Below are positions 53,013-63,782 of a stretch of DNA of 64,000 nucleotides, one piece after another. A model generated the notes under the pieces. It worked only from the letters and a program-made list of their open reading frames with translations, was not told the DNA's origin and searched no databases. How positions within the stretch are numbered: the stretch's first letter is position 1; each line of letters starts with the position of its first letter. A program made the translations under genes and the position numbers. This DNA comes from Myroides fluvii (GTDB lineage Bacteria; Bacteroidota; Bacteroidia; Flavobacteriales; Flavobacteriaceae): contig NZ_CP039934.1 of NCBI RefSeq assembly GCF_009792295.1, positions 1,074,501 through 1,138,500 of the forward strand. The letters run 5' to 3'.

Positions 53013-53816
53013 ATGAAAGATAAGAGGATATTGTACGTATCATCTGAAGTGGTACCTTATTTAGCAGAGAATGAAGTTTCATTAATGTCTTATGATGCTC
53101 CTAAAATGATTAATGAACAGGGAGGGCAAATAAGAATTTTTATGCCGAAATACGGTAGCATCAATGAAAGAAGACACCAATTACATGAAGTAATCCGCCT
53201 ATCGGGGATGAACCTCGTGGTGAATGATATGGATATGCCCTTGATTATCAAAGTGGCCTCTATCCCAAAGGAGCGAATTCAAGTTTACTTCATTGACAAT
53301 GATGAATACTTTAAACGAAAATCAACGTTTTCTGACGAAGATGGCGTTCTTTACCCAGATAATGACGAAAGAGCTATTTTCTTCACCAAAGGCGTAATTG
53401 AAACCATCAAGAAATTAAATTGGGTTCCAGATATTATTCACGTACAAGGCTGGATGGCCTCGCTATTGCCAACTTATTTACGCAATTACTACAAGGATGA
53501 AGCTATTTTTGCTGACACAAAAATTGTTACATCTATTTTTGAAGAAGGATTTGAAGGTGCGTTAAGTACGTCTATGCATACCAAAGTTGCTTTTGACAAC
53601 TTACCTAAAGAAGATGTTACCGATTTCGAAAAAGCAACGTATCACAACATCATGGTTAATGCGGTTAAGAATTCGGACGGTGTGATTCTCGCTTCTGAGA
53701 ACATCCCATCAGATTTAACAAAATATATAGAATCTTCTAATAAACCTTTCTTAACTTACGCTACTAAAGAAGAATTTGCAACAGCATATACTACTTTTTA
53801 TAACCAATTTTTATAA
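53013..53816 (+). CDS. GT5-type glycogen/starch synthase N-terminal-domain protein
   Basis: 267 aa from the ATG at 53013, chosen because the promoter at 52967 lies after the alternative ATG. ILYVSSEVVPYLAENEVSLMSYDAPKMI is the opening of GlgA, but the ADP-glucose KxGG-type loop is degenerate (the segment reads LAENEVSLM) and the protein stops after the N-terminal Rossmann domain; the C-terminal GT5 half is absent. Such short homologues are, to my knowledge, standard in this position next to panC in Flavobacteria, so it is probably not a truncation. Catalytic activity is doubtful. Confidence 0.78.
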   Translation: MKDKRILYVSSEVVPYLAENEVSLMSYDAPKMINEQGGQIRIFMPKYGSINERRHQLHEVIRLSGMNLVVNDMDMPLIIKVASIPKERIQVYFIDNDEYFKRKSTFSDEDGVLYPDNDERAIFFTKGVIETIKKLNWVPDIIHVQGWMASLLPTYLRNYYKDEAIFADTKIVTSIFEEGFEGALSTSMHTKVAFDNLPKEDVTDFEKATYHNIMVNAVKNSDGVILASENIPSDLTKYIESSNKPFLTYATKEEFATAYTTFYNQFL

Positions 53817-53842
53817 TACTAACGCATATATCGATTTAGTAG

Positions 53843-55501
53843 ATGAATTATAAAAGCATCATAAAGACATTCGCAATCCTAGTAGGTATAGCAGGTTTGC
53901 AATCATGTGACAAAGATTTCAGTGAAGTTGGAGGAGATATCATCGGCGATAACAATTTAAATATCGACACGTATCAAGTTCAAAACCTAACCGCTTATAC
54001 ACAACCTTATGGTGCATTGAGTACCAAAAACTTACCTAACGTTCCTTTTGGATCAATTGACAATGGTGAATTTGGTCGCACAAACAGCAGTTTTGTAACC
54101 CAAGTATTATCTGCAACTTCCTCTTTTGAATTGATGAAGAGCAATGCGGTTATTGACTCTGTATATGTGTACATTCCTTACTACGCACAATATGACAAAG
54201 TAGAAGATGAAACAACCTATTACAAATTATTAAACGTAACAGGAGACGAAAGCTTCAACCTCGAAGTGTATGAAAATGGATATTACCTCAATAATGTAAA
54301 CCCTGGAACAGGAAAAGATCTCGACTATTTTTCCGATTCATCAGCACAATTTGAACAATACAAAAAGCCAACGCTTTTAAATGATTCAAACGACTTAAAA
54401 CAAAATAAAGAATTTTCTTTTACCAAGAAAAACATCATCATTTACAAAAGAGACAACAACGGAAATATCGTCTATGATGAGAAAACAAATAAACCTACCG
54501 AACAAGAAAAACTTGCTCCTGGTGTATGGTTGGATTTAAATAAAGAGTACTTCAAAAAATTCGTTGACAACAGAAATTCATTTAAAGATCAATCTCAATT
54601 TAAAAATTTCTTCCGCGGTTTGTATTTCAAAACGAGTGGAAATAGCACAACTGGAGCTTTGGGATTACTCAATATTACTCAAGGTAAAATGGTGATTAAG
54701 TACCACCAAGAACTTGAAGAAACCAATGCAGAAGGTGAAAAAGTTAAGAAAATACAACGCGTAAGCATCACACTTCCCTTCACCAAAGAAGCTGTGCCTG
54801 ATAGTAGCGCCTCTTTTGAACCTCACATCAATGTGAGTTTAACTACAACGGAAGGAAATTCGCACAACCGAGAAGGCGATAAAGTAAATGGAGACCCACT
54901 TTTATTCATCAAGGGAAGCGAAGGAAATGTTGCGGTTATTGACTTATTCAGCACGAATGACTTTGAAGAGTTAAAAGCACTGAAGGAACAAGAGTATTTG
55001 ATCAACGACGCCATTTTGACGGTACACGTAGATCAAACAGGAACGAACAAAAATCAAATTCCTCAGCGCTTATACCTTTATAATTACGACAATGGCTTGC
55101 CTATCTCTGACTTTTTGAATGACAACTCAGCGAATTCAGAATACAGTAAATTAATTTACGGTGGAATATTCCAAGCGGCAAGCGAAACAAACAACGTAAA
55201 AGGAAACTTTTACAAGTTCAGAATCACTGAATATGTTCGTGCGCTGTTGAAAAGCAAAGAACTGAAAAGTCCTAAATTAGCTATTGCTGCTACCTATAAT
55301 TACAATGAGCCTTTATTGAATACCGTTACAAAGGGAATTAACAGCAAATTAAAAACAGAAATACCGAACACACCTGAAAACGTAACGTATGTACCTACGC
55401 TATCGGCAATGTATCCGATGGGAACAGTAGTTTACGGAACGAATACTAGCTCAGACAAAAAAATGACACTGCAAATATTTTATACTAAAACCAAAAACTA
55501 A
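53843..55501 (+). CDS. DUF4270 lipoprotein
   Basis: 552 aa. The signal peptide (KTFAILVGIAGLQSC) ends in a lipobox. The mature part matches DUF4270: VGGDIIGDNNLNIDTY near the start, NAVIDSVYVYIPYYA, GALGLLNITQGKMVIKY and FKFRITEYVRALLKSKE. Function unknown, exported to the outer membrane. It sits between the GT5-like gene (26 bp) and glmS (6 bp) in one operon. Confidence 0.88.
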   Translation: MNYKSIIKTFAILVGIAGLQSCDKDFSEVGGDIIGDNNLNIDTYQVQNLTAYTQPYGALSTKNLPNVPFGSIDNGEFGRTNSSFVTQVLSATSSFELMKSNAVIDSVYVYIPYYAQYDKVEDETTYYKLLNVTGDESFNLEVYENGYYLNNVNPGTGKDLDYFSDSSAQFEQYKKPTLLNDSNDLKQNKEFSFTKKNIIIYKRDNNGNIVYDEKTNKPTEQEKLAPGVWLDLNKEYFKKFVDNRNSFKDQSQFKNFFRGLYFKTSGNSTTGALGLLNITQGKMVIKYHQELEETNAEGEKVKKIQRVSITLPFTKEAVPDSSASFEPHINVSLTTTEGNSHNREGDKVNGDPLLFIKGSEGNVAVIDLFSTNDFEELKALKEQEYLINDAILTVHVDQTGTNKNQIPQRLYLYNYDNGLPISDFLNDNSANSEYSKLIYGGIFQAASETNNVKGNFYKFRITEYVRALLKSKELKSPKLAIAATYNYNEPLLNTVTKGINSKLKTEIPNTPENVTYVPTLSAMYPMGTVVYGTNTSSDKKMTLQIFYTKTKN

Positions 55502-55507
55502 TTATTT

Positions 55508-57352
55508 ATGTGTGGAATCGTTGGATACATAGGGCATAGAAATGCATATCCGGTAATCATCAAAGGATTAACTAGACTGGAATATCGAGGATACGACAGT
55601 GCAGGGTTAGCTGTATTTGATGGAGAAACGATTAATCTTTGCAAAACAAAAGGAAAAGTTGCTGACTTAGAAGAAAAAGCTACAGATGCAATTAAAAAAG
55701 GGACAATAGGTATTGGACATACACGTTGGGCTACACACGGTGTACCTAATGATGTGAACTCACACCCCCATTTTTCAAATTCAGGTGAATTAGTCATTAT
55801 TCACAACGGGATTATTGAAAATTACGATTCGTTAAAACAAGAATTAATTAAACGCGGTTATACGTTTCAGTCAGAAACAGATACGGAAGTTTTAATTAAT
55901 TTAATTGAGGACGTTCAAAAAACACAAAAAGTAAAATTAGGAAAGGCCGTTCAAATTGCGCTTAACCAAGTGGTTGGAGCGTATGCAATTGCTGTAATGG
56001 ACATCAAAAAACCCAATGAAATCGTAGCGGCACGTCTAGGTAGCCCCTTAGCTATTGGAATTGGTGAAAATGAATATTTCATTACATCTGACGCCTCTCC
56101 ATTCATAGAATACACTAATAACGCCATCTATTTAGAAGATGAAGAAATGGCTGTTATTCGCTTACACAAGCCTTTGGCAATCCGCAAAATCAAAGATGAT
56201 TCTTTGGTGAATCACTACGCTCAAGAGTTGCAATTAAACTTAGAGCAAATTGAAAAAAACGGATATGATCACTTCATGTTAAAAGAGATTTACGAACAAC
56301 CAGACGTAATTCGCGATACATTTAGAGGTCGTTTACTAGCCGATCAAGGCCTGATCAAGATGGCAGGTATCGAAGACAACCTAGACAAATTCCTCAACGC
56401 AAAACGCATCGTTATCGTTGCTTGTGGAACATCTTGGCATGCTGCTTTGGTAGCAGAATACCTAATCGAAGAATTTGCGCGAATTCCCGTTGAAGTAGAA
56501 TATGCTTCTGAGTTTAGATACAGAAATCCGATCATTAACAGTGATGATGTGATTATCGCTATTTCTCAATCTGGAGAAACAGCAGATACTTTAGCTGCGA
56601 TTAAATTAGCAAAAACCAAAGGTGCTTTTGTTTTCGGTGTTTGTAACGTCGTTGGTTCTTCAATTTCTAGAGAAACACACGCAGGCGCCTATACACACGC
56701 AGGTCCAGAAATCGGAGTTGCATCAACTAAAGCCTTTACCACGCAAATTACAGTACTTACTTTAATTGCCTTGCGTTTAGCTAAGTCGAAAGGATCCCTA
56801 TCAAATTCAGAGTATTTAAAATACTTACATGAATTAGAATTAATCCCAGAACGCGTAAAAGAAGCACTAGTACAAAACGAAGAGGTTTTAAAAATTGCCG
56901 AAGTCTATAAAAACGCGACAAACTGCTTATACCTAGGACGTGGATATAACTATCCAGTGGCCTTAGAAGGAGCTTTAAAACTAAAAGAAATATCATACAT
57001 CCACGCAGAAGGTTATCCCGCAGCAGAGATGAAACACGGTCCAATTGCCTTAATTGACGAGCACATGCCTGTTATTGTCATTGCACCTGATCAAATGCAC
57101 TACGATAAAGTGGTGAGTAACATTCAAGAAATCAAAGCGCGCAGTGGAAAAATCATTGCAGTTGTGACTAAAGGAGACAAACAAGTAAGAGCGTTAGCCG
57201 ATCACGTCATTGAAGTACCTGGTATTTCAGAAGCTTTGACACCGATTCTAACGACAATTCCGCTACAGTTGTTGTCCTATCACATTGCTGTTCTAAGAGA
57301 TTGCAACGTCGATCAGCCTCGTAATTTAGCGAAGTCAGTGACCGTAGAATAA
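55508..57352 (+). CDS. glmS: Glutamine--fructose-6-phosphate aminotransferase
   Basis: 614 aa, full length. Cys2 after Met (MCGIVGYIG) is the glutaminase nucleophile of the N-terminal class II amidotransferase, with GHTRWATHG and NGIIENYD following. Two SIS sugar-isomerase domains occupy the C-terminal half (VACGTSWHAALVAEYL, ISQSGETADTLAAI, GVASTKAFTTQI, GYPAAEMKHGPIALID), ending in AKSVTVE. It makes glucosamine-6-phosphate for peptidoglycan and LPS. A terminator follows. Confidence 0.97.
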   Translation: MCGIVGYIGHRNAYPVIIKGLTRLEYRGYDSAGLAVFDGETINLCKTKGKVADLEEKATDAIKKGTIGIGHTRWATHGVPNDVNSHPHFSNSGELVIIHNGIIENYDSLKQELIKRGYTFQSETDTEVLINLIEDVQKTQKVKLGKAVQIALNQVVGAYAIAVMDIKKPNEIVAARLGSPLAIGIGENEYFITSDASPFIEYTNNAIYLEDEEMAVIRLHKPLAIRKIKDDSLVNHYAQELQLNLEQIEKNGYDHFMLKEIYEQPDVIRDTFRGRLLADQGLIKMAGIEDNLDKFLNAKRIVIVACGTSWHAALVAEYLIEEFARIPVEVEYASEFRYRNPIINSDDVIIAISQSGETADTLAAIKLAKTKGAFVFGVCNVVGSSISRETHAGAYTHAGPEIGVASTKAFTTQITVLTLIALRLAKSKGSLSNSEYLKYLHELELIPERVKEALVQNEEVLKIAEVYKNATNCLYLGRGYNYPVALEGALKLKEISYIHAEGYPAAEMKHGPIALIDEHMPVIVIAPDQMHYDKVVSNIQEIKARSGKIIAVVTKGDKQVRALADHVIEVPGISEALTPILTTIPLQLLSYHIAVLRDCNVDQPRNLAKSVTVE

Positions 57353-57356
57353 ATTT

Positions 57357-57390
57357 AAAATGCGATTCCAAATTGGACTCGCATTTTTTA
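57357..57390 (+). terminator. Terminator after glmS
   Basis: AAAATGCGA (57357-57365) pairs with TCGCATTTT (57379-57387); the loop itself holds a TCCAAATTGGA palindrome. A T run follows. Confidence 0.75.
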
Positions 57391-57435
57391 TATATAAATA
57401 AGTTTTTAATCATTTTCATATTAAGAGAAAAAAAC

Positions 57436-57443
57436 TATCTTTG
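57436..57443 (+). promoter_or_regulatory. -7 promoter element of atpD
   Basis: TATCTTTG (followed by CA) fits TAnnTTTG. The leader to the ATG is about 55 bases. Confidence 0.55.
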
Positions 57444-57501
57444 CACTCTGAAAAAGTAGTTTTTTTCACTAAACGTAAATAGCTGTTAAATAAATACATA
57501 A

Positions 57502-59016
<1,515 letters not shown>

Positions 59017-59039
59017 TAATCACTTAAAAAATAACTATT

Positions 59040-59321
59040 ATGAGATTAGAAATTGTATCACCTGAAGCTACCTTATTTGCTGGAGAAGTTACTTCTGTAT
59101 CGGTTCCAGGTATTAATGGTGAGTTTCAAATGTTAAACAATCACGCGGCTATTGTTTCTTTATTGACAAAAGGCAATGTGAAGTTTACAGGAAATAACAT
59201 TTCTATTAAAGAGCCATTTAATTCCAAGTTCGTTAAAGTTAACAACGATACGTACCAATTACCAATTACAATGGGTACAGTTGAATTAAGTGATAACAAG
59301 ATTATTATTTTAGCTAATTAA
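59040..59321 (+). CDS. atpC: F1Fo ATP synthase subunit epsilon (short form)
   Basis: 93 aa. It starts with MRLEIVSPEATLFAGEVTSVSVPGINGEFQML, the epsilon beta-sandwich, and ends after that domain, without the C-terminal helical hairpin (E. coli is about 139 aa). Loss of the helices removes the usual inhibitory arm; this short form is common in Bacteroidota. 23 bp after atpD, then a terminator. Confidence 0.92.
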   Translation: MRLEIVSPEATLFAGEVTSVSVPGINGEFQMLNNHAAIVSLLTKGNVKFTGNNISIKEPFNSKFVKVNNDTYQLPITMGTVELSDNKIIILAN

Positions 59322-59339
59322 TTAGCTAAAAAGCTATAA

Positions 59340-59373
59340 AAAAGCCCGATTCTCTCGAATCGGGCTTTTCTTT
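59340..59373 (+). terminator. Terminator after atpD-atpC
   Basis: AAAAGCCCGATTC pairs with GAATCGGGCTTTT around TCTC; a T-rich run follows. Perfect stem. Confidence 0.9.
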
Positions 59374-59497
59374 TTATTTGTTCTAAAACGATCTACGCCA
59401 CATCACACAAAAGGAACCGAAACAAGGCTTCTTTCTTTGTCTTCTATAGACAACATCCTATATGGAGAATAAACCGCTACAACTAAGTTTAAATCGA

Positions 59498-60880
59498 CTA
59501 CCTAGATAACGTTCTCAATCCTTTAGTTACTGGTTTAGCTTGACTCACTTTTATTCTAGGATTGACTTGCGCACTACGAGTAGAAATAGTTTGAATTCGA
59601 GCACCACTCGTGTTGAAATAACTTGTTATTCCTTCATAATTTAGAGCAAAGGCGTTCCCTCCCACACGCGGTGCGTTTGCGTAATAATCACCTATATACA
59701 GGGTTCCATTTGGCTCAGCGTCAAACATAAACTCAATATCATCAACAGCTTCTGCTAACACTACATTATTTCGCATAACACCAACAGCCATAGGCATGGT
59801 ATTACCAGCGATCGGTAATTCATAAGAAAAAACACTCTCACTAGGATCTTCCAACGTAGCCGACGTGTAAAAAAGCACACCCGCAGTTACTCCTGTCGCA
59901 TCCTTAGCCTCCAGTTGCCAAACCGCAATAAACTCACCTTCTGCATCCTCTATCCCTACAAAAAACAAATAGCTACTGCTCACACTATAGGTATCCCCTT
60001 TAAACAAAAAGCTATTGGCTGGTCCCATCTCTCTTTTTGCCACTTTAATGCGCACAACATTGCTCTCTAAGTTATTTTTAACCGCTTTTAATGCATAAGT
60101 ACCTACCGCATCCATTCTCACACGAAAAACACCGTCAACAGAAACCATATTCGTAGCTACGCCATCTTTATATAAAATGGCACCCACAACACCCCCTCCG
60201 TCTTCATCTTTAATAGTCAACTCGAAATCTTCATTGAGATACAAATGTTCCGCACTAGTTTTCAATGCCAATACGAGTTCTTTCTCTACTTTCTCTTTTA
60301 CCTGTATTTCAAGCGCCACACTCGTTGTATAGCCCTCTTTCTTTGCCTTTACTTTATATGTTCCCACTGCTGCAGGCGTCCAAGAATATCCAATTTTCGT
60401 GTCATCTGAAAGTTGAATATCTGCATCCTCAACAGCTACATCCCCCTTACCTTTAACTTCAAAATGAATTACTTCTCCCAATTCCACCTCAGTCACACCA
60501 CCAACTACCCGAATAGTTAATACATCCTTTGGTACAGTAATCACTTCATCCACAACTTTTATAACTAAGACATTACTATCTGTATATCCTTTTTTCTTAG
60601 CGATTATTTTAAATTCACCAATTTCTTCAAAAACGTGACGATTGCCAATTTCCTTTTCATCTAAGTAAAAAGAAACCCCTGTTTTTACCTCTACTAAATC
60701 CTCCCCTTCACCTTCCATCGCAGAGAATAAAACACTCGACCCTGGCGCTACTTTTCCACCTTGGGCGTCAGAAACCAACGTCAGTTCCTTTTGCTCTTCC
60801 TCCTTTTTATCATCGCTACTACAGGCCGCATTTGCCACTGCCAAAGTAATTAGAACGAAATACAGTACTAATCTTTTCAT
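59498..60880 (-). CDS. Lipoprotein with repeated Ig-like beta modules (large paralogue)
   Basis: 460 aa. The signal peptide ends in NAACSSDD, a lipobox with acidic surface-export residues. The mature part is four or more modules, each with a strand-rich pattern and a recurrent ending such as GEFKIIAKKKGYTDSNVLVIKV, GTYKVKAKKEGYTTSVALEIQV and GTYALKAVKNNLESNVVRIKV, typical of bacterial Ig-like domains. The last ~150 residues are different and end without a sorting signal. No family name is certain. A shorter relative lies at 61387 on the same strand. Confidence 0.7.
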   Translation of the reverse strand: MKRLVLYFVLITLAVANAACSSDDKKEEEQKELTLVSDAQGGKVAPGSSVLFSAMEGEGEDLVEVKTGVSFYLDEKEIGNRHVFEEIGEFKIIAKKKGYTDSNVLVIKVVDEVITVPKDVLTIRVVGGVTEVELGEVIHFEVKGKGDVAVEDADIQLSDDTKIGYSWTPAAVGTYKVKAKKEGYTTSVALEIQVKEKVEKELVLALKTSAEHLYLNEDFELTIKDEDGGGVVGAILYKDGVATNMVSVDGVFRVRMDAVGTYALKAVKNNLESNVVRIKVAKREMGPANSFLFKGDTYSVSSSYLFFVGIEDAEGEFIAVWQLEAKDATGVTAGVLFYTSATLEDPSESVFSYELPIAGNTMPMAVGVMRNNVVLAEAVDDIEFMFDAEPNGTLYIGDYYANAPRVGGNAFALNYEGITSYFNTSGARIQTISTRSAQVNPRIKVSQAKPVTKGLRTLSR

Positions 60881-61386
60881 AAATATTTGCTTAAATTATG
60901 TTAGTAAATTTATTAATAAAATTAACAACATAATTCAAAAAACAAAACATATTACATTAAAAATCAAAATAACTACTAATTACTCCGCTAATAATTCACT
61001 AAGCCCTGTTTTTAATAGTTAATTAAAAGTTAAACAAACTCATTTGCACGAGCGCTATTTATGCGAAAAATAGACCCCTAGAGCCCCGTCGAAAAGAGGA
61101 AAGTAATTTTACTTCGACATTTACATCAGACTCACAATTTCAAATTGCAGAAATAAAAGCAAAAAAAAGGGGCTGACTCTCAATAAAAGAGCCAGCCCAA
61201 TTTTTTCCTTTGTATAGGTGTATCAAAAGTTAATTATAGACCGCTAACCTTCAATGTATTATTCTCGTTTAACATGATTAGCCCTTATCATTGGGTTTGT
61301 GTACAAAACCGATTAAGATTAGTAGAAGTATAAAACAATAAAGTCACACATTTCAATTACTACTAAACCTCAAGCACTTTTTAAAG
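60881..61386. other. Intergenic region between two related lipoprotein genes
   Basis: About 500 bases. It contains the leader of the large lipoprotein (minus strand), a mirror terminator at 61168-61206 that stops transcription from 61387, and a 13-codon minus-strand frame (61275-61234) that may be chance. The 30 bases before the large gene resemble those before the smaller gene. Confidence 0.4.
61168..61206. terminator. Terminator downstream of the small lipoprotein gene
   Basis: GGGCTGACTCT (61170-61180) pairs with AGAGCCAGCCC (61188-61198) with one A-C mismatch. T runs occur on both sides, so it can act in either direction. For the minus-strand gene it lies about 190 bases past the stop. 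Confidence 0.6.
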
Positions 61387-61980
61387 TTATCTCTCCTTTA
61401 CTGTCAAAATAAACCCAGGACTACTTTCATAGCCATATAATGAAGCGAAAATCTTATATGTCCCTGCATTCCAAGTATACCAATCATAACCAATATCAGT
61501 TCCATCAGACAAAGTGATTATAGCATTGGTTACCATTATTCCTTCATCATCTTTCACAACAAAGCGCAGACCTTCTCCTGTCCAAACCTCAGTTCTACCA
61601 TCAGACAAAGAAACAGTTAATGATTTTCTAACGCCAGGTTCTTCGATTTCTCCCACTTTAACCACCAAAACATTACTATCCTTGTACCCCCTTTTCTTCG
61701 CTACAACATTATATTCACCCACCTCTTCGAATACATGTGGATTAGAAATTTCTTTGCCATCAGCATAGAATTTCACCCCATCCTCCATCTCAATAAAATC
61801 TTCACCGTCACCAACCAATACCAAAAACCCGACCTTTGACCCTTGTACTATTTCCTGATTATAAGCATCAAACATCAGCACCATTTCCTTGCTTCCTCCT
61901 TCTTTATTGTCATCACTGCTACAAGCCGTGCCCAACATTGCCAAACTCGTTAGCATAAAAAAAAGTAAAAATTTTTTCAT
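61387..61980 (-). CDS. Lipoprotein with Ig-like beta modules (small paralogue)
   Basis: 197 aa. The signal peptide ends in GTACSSDD. The mature protein parallels the first two modules of the 460-aa neighbour: EGEDLVEV against DGEDFIEMEDGV, KKKGYTDSNVLVIKV against KKRGYKDSNVLVVKV, then GTYKIFASLYGYESSPGFIL. It then ends. The upstream sequences of both genes share ATATTTATG with similar flanks. A local gene duplication followed by loss or gain of modules is likely. Confidence 0.7.
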   Translation of the reverse strand: MKKFLLFFMLTSLAMLGTACSSDDNKEGGSKEMVLMFDAYNQEIVQGSKVGFLVLVGDGEDFIEMEDGVKFYADGKEISNPHVFEEVGEYNVVAKKRGYKDSNVLVVKVGEIEEPGVRKSLTVSLSDGRTEVWTGEGLRFVVKDDEGIMVTNAIITLSDGTDIGYDWYTWNAGTYKIFASLYGYESSPGFILTVKER

Positions 61981-62223
61981 AAATATTTGTTTAAATTTTG
62001 TTAGTGAAAATTATTCAAAGATAATGTTATTTCCAAATTGATAATACATTTACAAAAAATAAAAGAATAGCATGTGAAAAAATAAAAAAATAACAAAAAC
62101 ACACAATGTGCATGATGGTGGGATACGCAAAAGAAAAGAAGAAGAAGAAAGTTAAATTACGTCAATTTTGAATTAGATTCTTCGCTACAACTAGCATGAC
62201 GATAAGCATCAATATAAAGAATA

Positions 62224-62259
62224 AAAAAAGCCTTACAAGAAATCTTGTAAGGCTTTTTT
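62224..62259. terminator. Perfect hairpin terminator beside a tRNA-3'-end-like sequence
   Basis: AAAAAGCCTTACAAG pairs with CTTGTAAGGCTTTTT around a 3-4-base loop. On the minus strand it directly follows TCCAAGAGGGGGAGC, the order expected of a tRNA gene and its terminator. Confidence 0.8.
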
Positions 62260-62274
62260 GCTCCCCCTCTTGGA
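62260..62274 (-). other. Putative attachment site: 3' end of a tRNA gene
   Basis: On the minus strand, TCCAAGAGGGGGAGC has the form of a T-stem 3' strand (CCAAG), an acceptor 3' strand (AGGGGGA) and a discriminator, as in several Bacteroidota tRNAs (tRNA-Asn is my guess). No 5' part follows upstream. With a tyrosine recombinase starting 170 bp away and reading away from it, this looks like one attachment end of an element integrated into a tRNA. The intact tRNA should lie at the far end, beyond this window. Confidence 0.45.
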
Positions 62275-62443
62275 GAATAACTATTGTTTCTTGTTAAACC
62301 TTATTACATCTAAATACATCTAAAAAGCTTTACTTATAAGGGCTTTATGTGTTTTAGCAAAAACAAAAAACATTAAAATTCAGAAATGGTTGGATAATTG
62401 GTTGGATAAAACTAAATTTACAGTATATATAAATCATATCGTT

Positions 62444-63778
62444 ATGGCTTCAATTAAGTATTACCCACAGCAACCAAAAGGTAAAAGCAAAATCTATATC
62501 AGGCTTTCAATCAAAAGAGGTAAAGACTTTCGATTATCTACTGGATTGACTATTGAAGATGTGAAAGACTGGAATTTCACTAAGAACTACCCAAAGCAAA
62601 ACACAGAGAATAATAAGAACTTACACAGGAGGTTACAGGACTTAGAAAACCATATCCAAGATGAGGTCTTAGCTGTTGAGAAAAGTGATGAGTTAGCAAT
62701 AAACGACCTAAGTAGTCAATGGCTTAAAAACTTAATTCTTGATTATTTCAACGAAGCTCCTAACGAAGATAAAGATTTGTTAATTCCTTTTGCAGATAGT
62801 TTTGTGAAAAATCTACCCAATAGTACCTATATGAAGAATGGAAAGCCACAGGAGTACAAACAAGAAACAATAGACAAGTATAAATATTTCGTTGAAAACC
62901 TTAAAGACTTTGAAGAATACAGAAAGAAAAAAATCAGTCTTAGTGAAACTGACTTAGCTTTTGCAGAAGAACTAACAACTTATTTAGATGAAGAGAAAAA
63001 CCAAGCAACCAACACTTTTGGAAGAAGTATCAAAAGACTAAAGACAATCTTGAAAGAAGCAGAAAATCAAGGTAGAAAAGTTAATCCGAACCACAAAAAG
63101 ATACGAGGCTTTGAAGATGAAACAATAGTAACATTTTTAACCTTTGAAGAGATTGATAAGTTAATCGACAATGAATTTTCTACAAGAGATTTGGAAATTG
63201 CAAGGGACTGGCTTGTGATTGCTTGTTACACAGCACTAAGAGTTTCTGACTTGTATCGTATGAATAAATCTATGATAGTTAATGAAAAAGGGGTTGATTA
63301 CATTGTTTTGAAACAGTATAAAACCAACAAGAGAGTAAAAATTCCTATTCATTACAAAGTAAGAGATGTTTTGTTAAAGTACGGATTTGACTTCCCTCCT
63401 AACTTTTACGAGAATGAAAAAAGTAACAGAACAAAATTATCTACTCTGATGAAAAAAGTTTGTGAATTATCAGAAATTAACGAAGTTGTGTCTGGTAGAT
63501 ATAATGGAGTTCACGGAAGCTATCCAAAATACAAACTTATACACAACCATAGCTGTCGTAGGTCATTCTGTTGTAATTTTTATGGTAAAGAGGGTTGGTC
63601 TGTTCCTATGATTATGGCTATATCAGGACACGAAAACGTAAACAATTTTTACAAATACATTGACAAAGAAGATGATACACTTTCAAGCATAGTAGCCGAA
63701 CGATTTGCAGAAATGGAGAAAGCCAACATAAAAAACAAACCTCAATCAAAAATAATCAAATTAGCTTCAAACCAATAG
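62444..63778 (+). CDS. Tyrosine recombinase/integrase
   Basis: 444 aa from the ATG at 62444; an upstream TTG in frame adds 18 residues without family character. The N-terminal arm-binding domain (IKYYPQQPKGKSKIYIRLSIKRGK) is of the Bacteroidota element type, followed by a core-binding SAM-like domain. The catalytic domain has R266 in TALRVSD, H369-x-x-R372 in HNHSCRRS, H396 in ISGHENV, and Y405 in FYKYIDKE, so it is intact. It would insert the element to its right. Confidence 0.9.
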   Translation: MASIKYYPQQPKGKSKIYIRLSIKRGKDFRLSTGLTIEDVKDWNFTKNYPKQNTENNKNLHRRLQDLENHIQDEVLAVEKSDELAINDLSSQWLKNLILDYFNEAPNEDKDLLIPFADSFVKNLPNSTYMKNGKPQEYKQETIDKYKYFVENLKDFEEYRKKKISLSETDLAFAEELTTYLDEEKNQATNTFGRSIKRLKTILKEAENQGRKVNPNHKKIRGFEDETIVTFLTFEEIDKLIDNEFSTRDLEIARDWLVIACYTALRVSDLYRMNKSMIVNEKGVDYIVLKQYKTNKRVKIPIHYKVRDVLLKYGFDFPPNFYENEKSNRTKLSTLMKKVCELSEINEVVSGRYNGVHGSYPKYKLIHNHSCRRSFCCNFYGKEGWSVPMIMAISGHENVNNFYKYIDKEDDTLSSIVAERFAEMEKANIKNKPQSKIIKLASNQ

Positions 63779-63782
63779 ACTT

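Noticed and set aside
59311..59328. 18-bp perfect palindrome TAGCTAATTAATTAGCTA at the end of atpC
   Set aside because: It includes the stop codon and is pure low-complexity AT; the real terminator lies just downstream. No regulator is suggested.
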